Source of the DNA: Brumimicrobium sp964585545
GTDB lineage: Bacteria; Bacteroidota; Bacteroidia; Flavobacteriales_D; Crocinitomicaceae
Assembly: GCA_964585545.1 (NCBI GenBank)
Contig: CAZPDT010000004.1
Location: 1 to 64,000, forward strand
Direction: 5' to 3'
Length of the DNA stretch: 64,000 bases
The translations under genes and the position numbers were made by a program. Positions within the stretch are counted from its first letter, which is position 1. The number at the start of each line of letters is the position of its first letter. The notes beneath the pieces were generated by a model that had not been told where the DNA came from, made no database searches, and was given only the letters and a program-made list of their open reading frames with translations. Shown here piece by piece: positions 50,650-60,177 of the stretch.

Positions 50650-53600
50650 TTATTTCTTAATTACTCTTCTGGTTAATGTTTTATTTTGAGTCTTCAACTC
50701 TAAAATATACACCCCAGTATCAAAGGATTCTAAATTAATGGATTGTTTATTTTCCTTTAACGCATTATAATTTAAAACAGACCTACCAAGCGCATCAAAA
50801 ACTTGAATGCTTTCTATTTTATCATTACCTACAAGCGTTACCATTACTGTTTTTTCTGTTGGATTGGGATAAATATTCAATTGACTGCTTATATTCTCTT
50901 GATCAAGACCACTGTTTTCAATTACAATTACTTCATTGGTCGATGCTTCACATCCGTCAGCACTTGAAACAATTACCTCCACATTATAAGTTCCAATTTG
51001 AGGAAGAGTAATACTTGATCCTGACCCATAAGTGTTGCCATCAACAACCCATACTGCACTTTCTCCACTTTGTAAATTCACAGATAAAGTATTTCCTGTT
51101 TGTAAAATAACAGGTGCACCGGGCAATGGATTTACCGTAATAACTATTGTTTCTGTAGTAATTCCACAATTGTTGCTCCCCATAACAGAATATGTTGTTG
51201 TTGAGGTGGGTGATGCTATTACGCTAGCACCCGTTGTGATGTTTAAATCCGATCCTGGGGACCAAGAATAGTTGTCTGCCCCATTCGCAACAATTGTTGT
51301 GCTTTCTCCTTCACAAATTGTGTTTTCTGTTGCCGATAATTGAACATCTGGTGCATTATTAACAACAATAGTAATTGCTTCTTGTGTATCACAAAGACCA
51401 TTGGAGCCCGTGACCGTATAGGTTGTTGTAGCACTAGGAGTTACATTTTGATTGCTTCCGTTGCCTAAATTATTGTCCCAAGTGTAATTCGTTGCTCCAG
51501 ATGCTGTTAAAGTTACATTAGTACCTTGACATATATTTGTTTGTGAAGCGTTTATAATTAAACTTGGTATATTGTTTACAACAACAACCACTGTTGCTGT
51601 TCCTGAACAATTTCCATTTGTCCCTGTAACTTCATAAGTAGTGGTAGACGTTGGAGATACAGTTTGAACATTGCCATTTCCTGTCAAACCATTATCCCAA
51701 GAATATGTACTTGCACCACCTGCTGTAAGAACTACATCTTCCCCTTCACAAATCTCTATTTGACTTGCATTCAAGGTTACCGTTGGGATGGGGTTTACAA
51801 CAACCTCTACTGTTGCTGTTCCTGAACAATTTCCATTTGTCCCTGTAACTTCATAAGTGGTAGTAGACGTTGGAGATACAGTTTGAACATTGCCGTTTCC
51901 CGTCAAACCATTATCCCAAGAATATGTACTTGCGCCACCTGCTGTAAGAACTACATTTTCCCCTTCACAAATCTCTATTTGATTTGCATTCAAGGTTACG
52001 TTTGGTGTTGGATTTACAACCACAGAAACACTCGCAGTTGTTTCACAACTTCCTGTAGTTCCCGTAACTTCATAAGTAGTTCCTACCAGTGGCGTAACAG
52101 TATATGATGAACCACTTCCGAGCCCATGGTTCCACATATATGAATCAGCATTACCAGATACCGACACCATGGTACTTTCCCCTTCACAAATTGAAGGTTG
52201 AGAAGCAGTAACATTAACTTGTGGTGGAGCATCTACAACAACGGCATTGGTAAAAGTATGTGTATCAGTACCATTTGAATTAGACACTTCCAAAGTGACA
52301 TCATACGTTCCACTTGTATTATAAGTTACTGTCGGGTTTTGGTTTGTAGAAGATGATGGTGAACCTCCAGGAAAAATCCAGTTCCAAGAAGTTGGATTAT
52401 TTGTAGATAAGTCAGTATATGTGATTGTTTCTCCTTCACAAATTTGGTTTACGTCTTGACTCATATTGGGTGAAGGTGGATTGCCGGCAGGCTGTCCATC
52501 AATATTAATATTGTCAATAAATAAATTATTTCCCGTGTTTCCTGCATTATAAGATTGGAATTTCACAAAAACATTATTTCCTGTGAATGCATCCAAATTA
52601 ACTGTAAAACAACTTGCTCCAGGTGTTTGTTGGCTTATTGGTGTAAAACACCAGTCTTCAGGTACTGATGGTGTAAACTCATTGGTGTTGGTTGTTTGTG
52701 TTGCAAAAGAACCCGTTCCATCTTCTGCCCAACCAATAATTCTATTCCATGTCACGCCACAATCTGTTGAAGCGTAAATAACCAAAGAATCAGCGGCACT
52801 TTGATTGTATCGTCGATAAGCATGATCAAAAGTCATTTGTGCGCTTACTACCCCCGTTAAATCAATTTTAGGAGAAATCAATCCATCTCTCCTCTCCGAC
52901 TGTTGATAATTGAAAAAATCTATTTTAGCGGCCGTATTTCCTGGTGAAATTCCACCAACCATTGCATAAGACCATGTAATTGCATTGTCGGGATTGACAA
53001 TTGTCCAATTTGAATTGGTTCCTTCAAAATCTTCAATAAAAGGCAAGCTTGCTGCAGTACTCTGAATACTTATTGTTTTTACAGTTTGATCGTTTGCCGT
53101 ATTTCCATCTGCGTTGCCATTAGGTTGATTTGTTTTTACAGTTATGGTTTGTTGTCCGTTTGCAATAGGAATTGAGGGCAAACTAACGGTTGTCGTTTGA
53201 TTGGTCGCTAGACTTCCTGTCCAATTGTAATTTTGCCAACCTCCAGAAGTTTGATATTGAATTGTTACAGCTGTTAAAGTATTGGATCCAAAGTTTTTAA
53301 GCACGACTACTGGCGACACTGTTGCTGAACAAGAGATACCATCAGGAGCATTAATTTTTGTAATTCCAGCATCGTCATTTATGCTATTATTAATGCAAAA
53401 CTGATGATTTTCAGAATATCCAAAGTTTCCATCAGGAGCGGTCATTTCAAATAAAATAGTATTGTTTCCATCTTTCATATTAAAGTCGCCATCCGTTGAA
53501 CAACCCTGATACTGAGAACCCTTTAATCCATCACCATAGCTATCATTAATTGTAAAAGTATAACATCCATCCGTTAAACAAAAAGAACGTATGTCATTTG

Positions 53601-55293
53601 TTCCTCCTGTCACATCTGAATAGGGACCACCGTCTGCAACAAGACTATTGTCACTATCTTTTCTTAATTCCCACGTAATATCTGATCCAAAACAATCTGT
53701 TTGTAAATCTAATGTTACTGTTTCTCCACCGCTATTGATAATAAAGGAAGAAGTGGCATTGTCATTTGCATTGTTCTCATCCGGATTTCCATTGGGAGAA
53801 GAAACTGTTGCGGAAAAAGTATAGCTTCCATCAGATAAGGTTTGGTTGGGTAAAGTAATTGTTGTAGACTGTCCTGTAGACAAACTGCCCGTCCAGTTAT
53901 AAGTATATGAAGGGGCTCCCCAATCATAAGTAATGGTAGCGCTGGTTAAAGTTTCAGAACCCATATTCTTCAATTCTATTTGGGGCGATATTGTACTTGC
54001 ACACAAACTGCCGTTTGGAGCAATTATTTCTGTTATTGATGCATCATACTGTACATTATAACTTGATAAACATTGTAAAGCAGCAAGTGCGTCAATACGT
54101 CCATTACCGGCATTGGAACCAATATTCACTGCGCTACTATAAAGACAATTAATAATATCTGTTCTTGAAGCACTTGGTGCATAAGATTCCATTAAGCCCA
54201 ACAAACCCGCCACCAATGGAGAGGCCATAGAGGTCCCGTCCATATAGGCATAACTTGCACCGTAATTGCCATTAGGATTAACTGTACTAGCAATATGTGA
54301 CCCTGGGGCAGAAATATCAATCCAACTCCCATAATTTGAAAAGCTCGACAAGTTATCATATTGATCTGTTGAGGCTACTGCAATAACATTATTGTATCCC
54401 GCAGGATAAAAAACAGAAGAAACGCCATCATTTCCTGCTGCCGCAACAAGAATACAGCCTTGATTCCAAGCGTTATTCATAACATTCTGTCCGTATTGAC
54501 CTCCTCCAGAGCTTCCCCAAGACATATTTATGATATCTGCACCATTATTTGCTGCCCAAACCACTCCATCATATCCATAAGGAAGAGCACCACCAGAACA
54601 ATCTCCTATCTTAACAGGTAAAATACTCACGCCAGATCCAATAGAAGCAACGCCTTGATTGTTATTAGATGTTGCTCCAATAATTCCCGAAACATGAGTG
54701 CCGTGGTCTCCCGTATTTGAGCCACAAGGAGAAGGGTCTGTACCCCCATCTGCCGCATTGTACCCAGTTAACATATTGGCTTGTAAATCAGGATGATTTA
54801 CATATATCGCATTGTCGGTAACTGCAACAACTACACTTGGGCTTCCTGTCGACATATCCCAAGCTTGTTCTGCATTAATCTTTGGCAACGACCATTGTGA
54901 TCCATAATAGGTGTCGTTTGGGGTCATTGTAGAATAAAATAAAGGTTTCAATTCAGCGTATTCGATAATTGGATTTTGATTTAATTTTCTTGCTAATACA
55001 TCAACTTTTGAATAATCCTCTAGTTGAATTTGATAGGTCCTATTGAGTTTATTGTCATCAATATTGGGGTGTAATTGTCTCACCTCCAAAATTTTATAAT
55101 CCTTTAAGTATTTGGTAAAAAGCGTATATTTTTTAAAGTCAACCACTTTATCCTTAGAAAGGATTCTTTTTTGGTTCAATTTCAATTGAAATACAACCAG
55201 TCCATCTTGATAGTCTTTATAATATGTTTGAGCGGTTAGTGATTGAATTCCTATTATTAGAAAAAGTAATAATGAAAATAACTTTGTTCGCAT
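50650..55293 (-). CDS. T9SS-secreted subtilisin-like (S8) protease with repeated Ig-like domains
   Basis: A 1547-residue exported protein. Order: signal peptide (1-22); inhibitor-like propeptide (about 23-125); S8 protease (about 130-410) with catalytic Asp160 (VAVTDNAI), His197 (GDHGTHVSG), oxyanion Asn288 (AAAGNDG) and Ser355 (GTSMASP); CARDB-like and jelly-roll regions; a PKD domain (about 990-1065); five or more Ig-like repeats of about 72 residues each with EICEGE(D/N)VVLTAGGASTYSW; and a C-terminal T9SS sorting domain (LNIYPNPTEKTVMV ... LTRRVIKK). It is expected to be cleaved and attached or released at the cell surface. Two of the repeats are near-identical at DNA level. Confidence 0.93.
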   Translation of the reverse strand: MRTKLFSLLLFLIIGIQSLTAQTYYKDYQDGLVVFQLKLNQKRILSKDKVVDFKKYTLFTKYLKDYKILEVRQLHPNIDDNKLNRTYQIQLEDYSKVDVLARKLNQNPIIEYAELKPLFYSTMTPNDTYYGSQWSLPKINAEQAWDMSTGSPSVVVAVTDNAIYVNHPDLQANMLTGYNAADGGTDPSPCGSNTGDHGTHVSGIIGATSNNNQGVASIGSGVSILPVKIGDCSGGALPYGYDGVVWAANNGADIINMSWGSSGGGQYGQNVMNNAWNQGCILVAAAGNDGVSSVFYPAGYNNVIAVASTDQYDNLSSFSNYGSWIDISAPGSHIASTVNPNGNYGASYAYMDGTSMASPLVAGLLGLMESYAPSASRTDIINCLYSSAVNIGSNAGNGRIDALAALQCLSSYNVQYDASITEIIAPNGSLCASTISPQIELKNMGSETLTSATITYDWGAPSYTYNWTGSLSTGQSTTITLPNQTLSDGSYTFSATVSSPNGNPDENNANDNATSSFIINSGGETVTLDLQTDCFGSDITWELRKDSDNSLVADGGPYSDVTGGTNDIRSFCLTDGCYTFTINDSYGDGLKGSQYQGCSTDGDFNMKDGNNTILFEMTAPDGNFGYSENHQFCINNSINDDAGITKINAPDGISCSATVSPVVVLKNFGSNTLTAVTIQYQTSGGWQNYNWTGSLATNQTTTVSLPSIPIANGQQTITVKTNQPNGNADGNTANDQTVKTISIQSTAASLPFIEDFEGTNSNWTIVNPDNAITWSYAMVGGISPGNTAAKIDFFNYQQSERRDGLISPKIDLTGVVSAQMTFDHAYRRYNQSAADSLVIYASTDCGVTWNRIIGWAEDGTGSFATQTTNTNEFTPSVPEDWCFTPISQQTPGASCFTVNLDAFTGNNVFVKFQSYNAGNTGNNLFIDNINIDGQPAGNPPSPNMSQDVNQICEGETITYTDLSTNNPTSWNWIFPGGSPSSSTNQNPTVTYNTSGTYDVTLEVSNSNGTDTHTFTNAVVVDAPPQVNVTASQPSICEGESTMVSVSGNADSYMWNHGLGSGSSYTVTPLVGTTYEVTGTTGSCETTASVSVVVNPTPNVTLNANQIEICEGENVVLTAGGASTYSWDNGLTGNGNVQTVSPTSTTTYEVTGTNGNCSGTATVEVVVNPIPTVTLNASQIEICEGEDVVLTAGGASTYSWDNGLTGNGNVQTVSPTSTTTYEVTGTNGNCSGTATVVVVVNNIPSLIINASQTNICQGTNVTLTASGATNYTWDNNLGNGSNQNVTPSATTTYTVTGSNGLCDTQEAITIVVNNAPDVQLSATENTICEGESTTIVANGADNYSWSPGSDLNITTGASVIASPTSTTTYSVMGSNNCGITTETIVITVNPLPGAPVILQTGNTLSVNLQSGESAVWVVDGNTYGSGSSITLPQIGTYNVEVIVSSADGCEASTNEVIVIENSGLDQENISSQLNIYPNPTEKTVMVTLVGNDKIESIQVFDALGRSVLNYNALKENKQSINLESFDTGVYILELKTQNKTLTRRVIKK
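51590..52010 (-). repeat. Two near-identical tandem repeats in the S8 protease gene
   Basis: About 200 bases beginning at the first GTTGCTGTTCCTGAACAATT (near 51592) recur from about 51812 with only scattered changes (for example GTAGTGG against GTGGTAG, CATCTTCC against CATTTTCC). Each encodes one Ig-like domain containing STYSWDNGLTGNGNVQTV. Neighbouring repeats are much more divergent, so this pair duplicated recently or is being homogenised. Confidence 0.75.
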
Positions 55294-55747
55294 GAGTATA
55301 GCTTTATTTTAAATTAAAATAGCAACTAAGAAAGGTTCATAACTCAGTAAATTTTTAATTTAAAAGGTTTAAATAAATGATAAGCGGCAATTTAAACAAA
55401 TTTTATGATTTTTACAAATATTTCACAATAAGAGTTGTTTTGAAAAGCGCTCTATTCTTGTATCCCTATTTCTTCAACTCAAATTGTGCAGACTTGTTCA
55501 AATACAGCATATTATAAAAAAGGTATTGATCATTAAAATTGAATGGGGTTTTGATTATTTCCTTAATATATTTGGGACACCCACCATAAGCAGATTAACC
55601 CGAATTATTCATAACTTTTCATCACAAAAACCTATGAATAATTCGGTTTAAATAGTATGATAAATTCAAAAAATCAATCCATTTTGTTGTAAAGAACAAG
55701 CAAAATTCTTTACTTTATGTGCTGTCAATAACATGTAAATAAAATCC
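55294..55747. other. Intergenic region with a strong inverted repeat
   Basis: No gene is supported between the divergent S8 protease and the gene at 55748. AACCCGAATTATTCATA (55597-55613) and TATGAATAATTCGGTTT (55633-55649) form a 17-base inverted repeat with one mismatch around a 19-base loop containing CTTTTCATCAC. Related single arms are at 48442 and 49128. The layout could be a very short non-autonomous element or a transcription terminator; the remainder is AT-rich and plain. Confidence 0.5.
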
Positions 55748-56350
55748 ATGAAAAGAAATATCCTCTTCTTCTCTCTTGTTTCTCTTTTTCTGGGTCAATC
55801 TGTTTTAGGACAGCAAAAAATAAATCAATCTTATATGCTAGACAAACAAAAGATTGGAAAAAGTGGCATGATTGCCTACACCTCTTGGTCTGGAGCAAAT
55901 CTTATTGGTGGAACTATAGGTTGGGCAACAACCTCTGGAGAATGGAAGTATTTTAGTCAGATGACAACCGTTTGGAGTGTCATAAATCTAGGCATTTCTA
56001 TTCCTGGTCTATTGGGTTCCTTCAAGACTTATGATAATGGTGTTCCGACAAGTCAACTGATAAAAAGTCAATACAGCAGTGAACAAACTTACTTAATCAA
56101 TGGGGGGTTAGACTTTCTGTATATCGGATCGGGTGCAGTTTTAAGTGCAATTTCTAATCAACATCCCAACAATCGAGATCTTCTTCGGGGATTTGGCAAT
56201 GCAATAATGGTGCAGGGAGGTTTTTTACTGATCTTTGACTTTATTCAATATTTCAGGCACCGACATCAGCGCACATCATCAGATGCTATTTTTATCGATG
56301 GCTTGTCGTTGAGCAATAATGGAATAGGGCTGAAGTATACGTTTAAATAA
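55748..56350 (+). CDS. Small membrane protein (DUF6992-like)
   Basis: A 200-residue protein with an N-terminal signal (about 1-21, ending VLGQ), then three or four hydrophobic stretches (GMIAYTSWSGANLIGGTIGW, MTTVWSVINLGISIPGLLGS, GGLDFLYIGSGAVLSAIS, ALMVQGGFLLIFDFIQ-type) and the end RHRHQRTSSDAI...GIGLKYTFK. The layout recalls the DUF6992 family of Bacteroidota, from memory. Nothing indicates a reaction. It is followed by a hairpin at 56376-56396 and then the glycan locus. Confidence 0.6.
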   Translation: MKRNILFFSLVSLFLGQSVLGQQKINQSYMLDKQKIGKSGMIAYTSWSGANLIGGTIGWATTSGEWKYFSQMTTVWSVINLGISIPGLLGSFKTYDNGVPTSQLIKSQYSSEQTYLINGGLDFLYIGSGAVLSAISNQHPNNRDLLRGFGNAIMVQGGFLLIFDFIQYFRHRHQRTSSDAIFIDGLSLSNNGIGLKYTFK

Positions 56351-56375
56351 ACCCTATTTATAAAAAATAAAAAGT

Positions 56376-56396
56376 CAATAGTTATAGAGACTATTG
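56376..56396. terminator. Hairpin CAATAGT/ACTATTG
   Basis: A 7-base perfect stem (56376-56382 and 56390-56396) with a 7-base loop lies 25 bases after the stop of the gene at 55748. There is no clear T-run after it, so a terminator role is tentative. Confidence 0.35.
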
Positions 56397-56428
56397 CAGA
56401 TAACACTGCCATTCATTAAAATTATTAA

Positions 56429-56436
56429 TAGTTTTG
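56429..56436 (+). promoter_or_regulatory. -7 element before the glycan locus
   Basis: TAGTTTTG matches TAnnTTTG, 64 bases before the first gene of the glycan locus. No TTG at the right distance is seen, so this is a partial promoter. Confidence 0.35.
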
Positions 56437-56499
56437 TGTCTCTCTTTTTTCTATCTAAAAAAATGAATATATTATTCTCATGATCTTTTCAACAAAATA

Positions 56500-57267
56500 A
56501 TGAATACAATTAATACAAAAGGTTTAGGAATAATAATTCAAGCGCGAACAGGTTCAACGCGCTTGCCCAACAAGGTAGTTAAGCCCTTTTATGAAGAAAA
56601 TGCTATTCTTGACATCATTATTGATAAAATCGAACAAGTCATCCCAGACGGTGTGCCGATTGTATTGGCAACAACAACTTTTAATCAGGATAAGGTAGTT
56701 GTAGAAAAGGCATTAAAAAAAGGAATACACAGCTATACTGGTCAAAGTGATGATGTTCTACAGCGTTTTATAGATGCTGCTGAAAATTATCAAATAAATA
56801 AAATAATTCGTGTATGTGGAGACAATCCCTTCCTTAATCAAACGGCATTAGAACAACTTATTAAAGCATTTACAGATGGCTCAGCTGACTACCTTTCATA
56901 TAGGATAAATGGGAAGCCGAGCATACTTACTCATTTTGGATTTTGGGCAGAGGGCGTTACATTAGAATGTTTAAAAACTATTCGTCAGCATACTGCTGAC
57001 CCTCTTTATCATGAGCATGTTACAAATTACATTTATAGTCATTCAGATACTTTTAATATCCATTATATCGATGTAAATCTAAAGTCTTTTCAAGAAAAAA
57101 TAAGATTAACTGTAGATACGAAAGAGGATTTTATGGTTTGCCAAGAAATATTCAAATTCATAAAATCACAACATATTACCGAAATAAACGATATACTTAA
57201 ACGGGTCAGTGAAAACAAAAAGTGGCTTTCAGTAATGAAAAGTCAAATTATTCAAAACTCAAAATAA
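56500..57267 (+). CDS. Cytidylyltransferase-like protein for nonulosonic acid (SpsF/NeuA type)
   Basis: A 255-residue nucleotidyltransferase of the SpsF/NeuA family. The nucleotide-binding opening IIIQARTGSTRLPNKVVKPF is typical, followed by VLATTTFNQDKVV, GQSDDVLQRFIDAAE and VCGDNPFLNQTALEQL (the metal- and sugar-binding DNPF segment). Such enzymes activate a nonulosonic acid as CMP-sugar. The following genes for synthase, phosphatase and a sialyltransferase-like protein make CMP-sialic-type sugar the likely product. It heads the locus; the synthase gene begins 5 bases after its stop. Confidence 0.82.
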   Translation: MNTINTKGLGIIIQARTGSTRLPNKVVKPFYEENAILDIIIDKIEQVIPDGVPIVLATTTFNQDKVVVEKALKKGIHSYTGQSDDVLQRFIDAAENYQINKIIRVCGDNPFLNQTALEQLIKAFTDGSADYLSYRINGKPSILTHFGFWAEGVTLECLKTIRQHTADPLYHEHVTNYIYSHSDTFNIHYIDVNLKSFQEKIRLTVDTKEDFMVCQEIFKFIKSQHITEINDILKRVSENKKWLSVMKSQIIQNSK

Positions 57268-57272
57268 AAATA

Positions 57273-58310
57273 ATGGGAACATATATAATTGGAGAAATAG
57301 GACAAAATCATAATGGTTCTGTAGACATTGCCAAGTTATTGGTGGATGTTGTGTCTCGACCGATTCATGACAAACTATTTAATACTGAGTTACCCACAAT
57401 GGATGCAGTTAAATTAACAAAAAGGGATTTAAGTCAAGAGCTATCCACGTCGCAAATGGAAAGACCGTACAATACTCCAAATTCATTTGGCAAAACGTAT
57501 GGGGAGCATCGTGAATTTTTAGAGCTTAATGATGAAGAGCATTTTGAAGTATATAAATATGCTAAAGAAAAAAACTTAGATTTTGTAGAAACACTTTGTG
57601 CTGTGGGTTGCTTAAGCATTTTAAAACTATTTACACCCGACCGTCTTAAAGTCGCCTCACGCGATTTAACCAATTTGCCTTTGTTAGCTGCATTAGCAGA
57701 AACAAAAATTCCAATGATTGTTTCTACAGGTATGGCGGGAAAAAAAGAAATTGACATTGCAGTAGATATAATTACAAAGTACCACAGTGACTTATCTATT
57801 TTACATTGTGTTTCTGAATATCCCACCAGATATGAAAATGTTAACTTAAAAACCATTACATATTTAAAAAAGAATTATCCCCATTTTAAAATAGGCTACT
57901 CAGATCACACAATTGGAATATCTACCCCAATAGCTGCCATAGGAATGGGGGCAGAGATTATTGAAAAACACATCACTTTAGATCGTGGAATGAAAGGAAC
58001 TGATCAAGCAGGTTCTTTATCCATTGATGGTATATACAGAATGGTTCGAGACATCAGAAATCTTGATAAGTCAATGGGAGAGGAGGGTGTTTTTATCGAA
58101 TCCTCTGTCCAACAAGCTAAAAATAAACTAGAGCGTTCTGTAGCTTCAAAAATAGAACTTGTAGCAGGAACAACCATAAAAGAGGAAGATCTCCATTTAT
58201 TAAGTCCTGGAGATGGTGTAAAATGGTCGAATAGAAACCAATTAATTGGTAAAAAGGTCATTCATACAATTCCTCAAAATGAAATAATATATTTGGACAA
58301 TGTCAAATAA
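57273..58310 (+). CDS. N-acetylneuraminate synthase-family protein (NeuB/SpsE)
   Basis: A 345-residue enzyme with a TIM-barrel synthase domain (about 1-270) opening IIGEIGQNHNGSVDIAKLLVD, with STGMAGKKEIDIAV, GYSDHTIGISTPIAAIGMGA and EKHITLDR stretches, and a C-terminal antifreeze/SAF domain (about 285-345, ASKIELVAGTTIKEEDLHLL). It condenses an amino sugar with phosphoenolpyruvate to give a nonulosonic acid. The ATG at 57273 is chosen because upstream codons in this frame overlap the cytidylyltransferase gene. Its stop overlaps the phosphatase start by 11 bases. Confidence 0.9.
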   Translation: MGTYIIGEIGQNHNGSVDIAKLLVDVVSRPIHDKLFNTELPTMDAVKLTKRDLSQELSTSQMERPYNTPNSFGKTYGEHREFLELNDEEHFEVYKYAKEKNLDFVETLCAVGCLSILKLFTPDRLKVASRDLTNLPLLAALAETKIPMIVSTGMAGKKEIDIAVDIITKYHSDLSILHCVSEYPTRYENVNLKTITYLKKNYPHFKIGYSDHTIGISTPIAAIGMGAEIIEKHITLDRGMKGTDQAGSLSIDGIYRMVRDIRNLDKSMGEEGVFIESSVQQAKNKLERSVASKIELVAGTTIKEEDLHLLSPGDGVKWSNRNQLIGKKVIHTIPQNEIIYLDNVK

Positions 58311-58833
58311 AAAAATCATATTGCCAAAAATGGTAATTACGGATATTGATGGTGTTTGGACAGACGGAGGTATGTTTTATGACCAAACGGGGAATGAATG
58401 GAAAAAATTTAACACCTCAGATAGTGCTGGTGTACTTTTTTTAAAACTCTTGAACATTCCTACAGTAATAATTACAGGAGAAGATACACAAATCGTGAAA
58501 AGAAGAGCAGAAAAGTTAAAGGTTGATCATTTATTTATGGGAATCAAAAACAAGTTACATACTGCCGAAAAACTATGCTCTGAAAAAAGAATCAGTTTGG
58601 ATAGTGTTGCTTATATTGGTGATGACATCAACGATATTCTCCTCCTAAAACGGGTTGGATTATCTGCTGCTCCAAAAAATGCTCCTGAATATATCAAGCA
58701 GATTGTAGATATACAATTAAATACCAAAGGAGGAGATGGTGCCTTTAGAGCGTTTGTAGAAAGAATACTCATCGAAAATAAAAAACTAGAAGACGTATTA
58801 AATAAATATCAATCTTCACTTGAAATCAATTAA
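58300..58833 (+). CDS. KdsC-like HAD phosphatase
   Basis: A 177-residue HAD hydrolase of the KdsC type (KrpC family). The nucleophile motif is VITDIDGVWTDGGMFY, motif II ITGEDTQIV, the Lys in LFMGIKNK, and motif IV YIGDDINDILLL. In sialic-acid loci a phosphatase of this type removes the 9-phosphate from the synthase product, unless the synthase uses a free sugar. Length is normal. It overlaps the synthase gene by 11 bases. Confidence 0.87.
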   Translation: MSNKKIILPKMVITDIDGVWTDGGMFYDQTGNEWKKFNTSDSAGVLFLKLLNIPTVIITGEDTQIVKRRAEKLKVDHLFMGIKNKLHTAEKLCSEKRISLDSVAYIGDDINDILLLKRVGLSAAPKNAPEYIKQIVDIQLNTKGGDGAFRAFVERILIENKKLEDVLNKYQSSLEIN

Positions 58834-58903
58834 TACTAAATACTATCAACCGATATGTTTTCAGTCAGAAATATACAATTAAACGATTATCCTTTTTATT
58901 ACT

Positions 58904-60172
58904 ATGTCCCTTAAGAACATTTTCTTTTCAATACTGAAAAAAAAGGAATTCATCAACCTTTGCGTTCGTGGAACTTCAATTCTTTCCCGGTTTTTATTGA
59001 TTTTCTTTCTTAGTAAGTACTTTAGTGTGGAGGACTTAGGTATTTATGGATTGTTTTTTACATCTACCTCTTTGGGATTGCTTGTAATTGGATTGGACTT
59101 TTACAATTATGCAAATAGAGAACTGGTTTATGCTCCAACATCAGATGGAAAACTGGGAGTATTAAAACATCAGGTTCTTTTTCATTTTATTACCTATGCA
59201 ATTATTTTAGCGCCCTTTATCTTTATTTTTTATTATGGTTTTCTTCCTTGGAAATACATTTGTTTGTTCTATTTTATTTTAATTTCCGATCATTTATCAC
59301 AAGAGTTATACCGAATATTTACAATTATATCTACACCCATTTTTGCAAACATTCTGCTTTTTATTAGAACAGGAATATGGGTATTGGCATTGATTGCCTA
59401 TTATTTTATGATGAATACCAACCAATACTCCTTGGATCTGGTATTTAAATTTTGGCTCGCCGGCTCGCTCTTATCTGTTATTGTAGGCACGGGAAAACTT
59501 ATCCAACTTTTTGGGTTAAAAACCAAAACAAAAATCAATTACAAATGGATATTTTCAGGAATAAAAGTGAGTGGCCTCTATTTTATATCTACTTTGTCTT
59601 TAATCGGAATAGAGCGCCTTAATCGTTATTTTATAAAATATTGGGGAGGGCTTAAAGAGGTGGGTGTATTTACATTTTACAGTCAATTTTCAAATGTAAT
59701 TAACGTTTTTGTGTTCTCTTTAATAATTATGTTTATCTATCCTAAAATGGTAGATGCTTATCAAAAAAATGATGAAACCGTTTTTGATTCTCTACGCAAA
59801 GAAATGCAGAAAAAAACAATAATAATATCAATAGTAATGGCACTTTTCTTAATGGTTCTAATATTTCCCATTCTTCATTTTGTTGGTAAAGAAGAGTATT
59901 ATTTAGATATTCCATCATTTTATGTACTTCTTTTGGCCAATGTAATTTTAAATATTTCGTACATATTTCATTACGTTTTATATGCTCAAAGAAAAGATAC
60001 TCAAATACTTTATGCTACTTTAATTTGTTCAGGATTTAGTATAGCTTTAAACATTTTACTCATTCCTTATTTTCATCTTATGGGAGCTGCAATTGGACTG
60101 TTAGTAAGTTACCTACTATTGGCAATACTTAAATTGAATTATTCGCGCGAACGGCGTTTTATTTATAAATAA
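58904..60172 (+). CDS. Polysaccharide flippase (Wzx-like, MOP superfamily)
   Basis: A 422-residue membrane protein with about 12 hydrophobic helices, the MOP/polysaccharide exporter layout: FLLIFFLSKYFSVEDLGIYGL at the start, FIKYWGGLKEVGVFTFYSQF in the middle and ILLIPYFHLMGAAIGLLVSYLLL near the end. It would move lipid-linked oligosaccharide across the inner membrane. It begins 70 bases after the phosphatase gene. The gene beside it at 60178 fits a sialyltransferase, so the cargo probably carries a sialic-type sugar. Confidence 0.82.
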   Translation: MSLKNIFFSILKKKEFINLCVRGTSILSRFLLIFFLSKYFSVEDLGIYGLFFTSTSLGLLVIGLDFYNYANRELVYAPTSDGKLGVLKHQVLFHFITYAIILAPFIFIFYYGFLPWKYICLFYFILISDHLSQELYRIFTIISTPIFANILLFIRTGIWVLALIAYYFMMNTNQYSLDLVFKFWLAGSLLSVIVGTGKLIQLFGLKTKTKINYKWIFSGIKVSGLYFISTLSLIGIERLNRYFIKYWGGLKEVGVFTFYSQFSNVINVFVFSLIIMFIYPKMVDAYQKNDETVFDSLRKEMQKKTIIISIVMALFLMVLIFPILHFVGKEEYYLDIPSFYVLLLANVILNISYIFHYVLYAQRKDTQILYATLICSGFSIALNILLIPYFHLMGAAIGLLVSYLLLAILKLNYSRERRFIYK

Positions 60173-60177
60173 AGACA

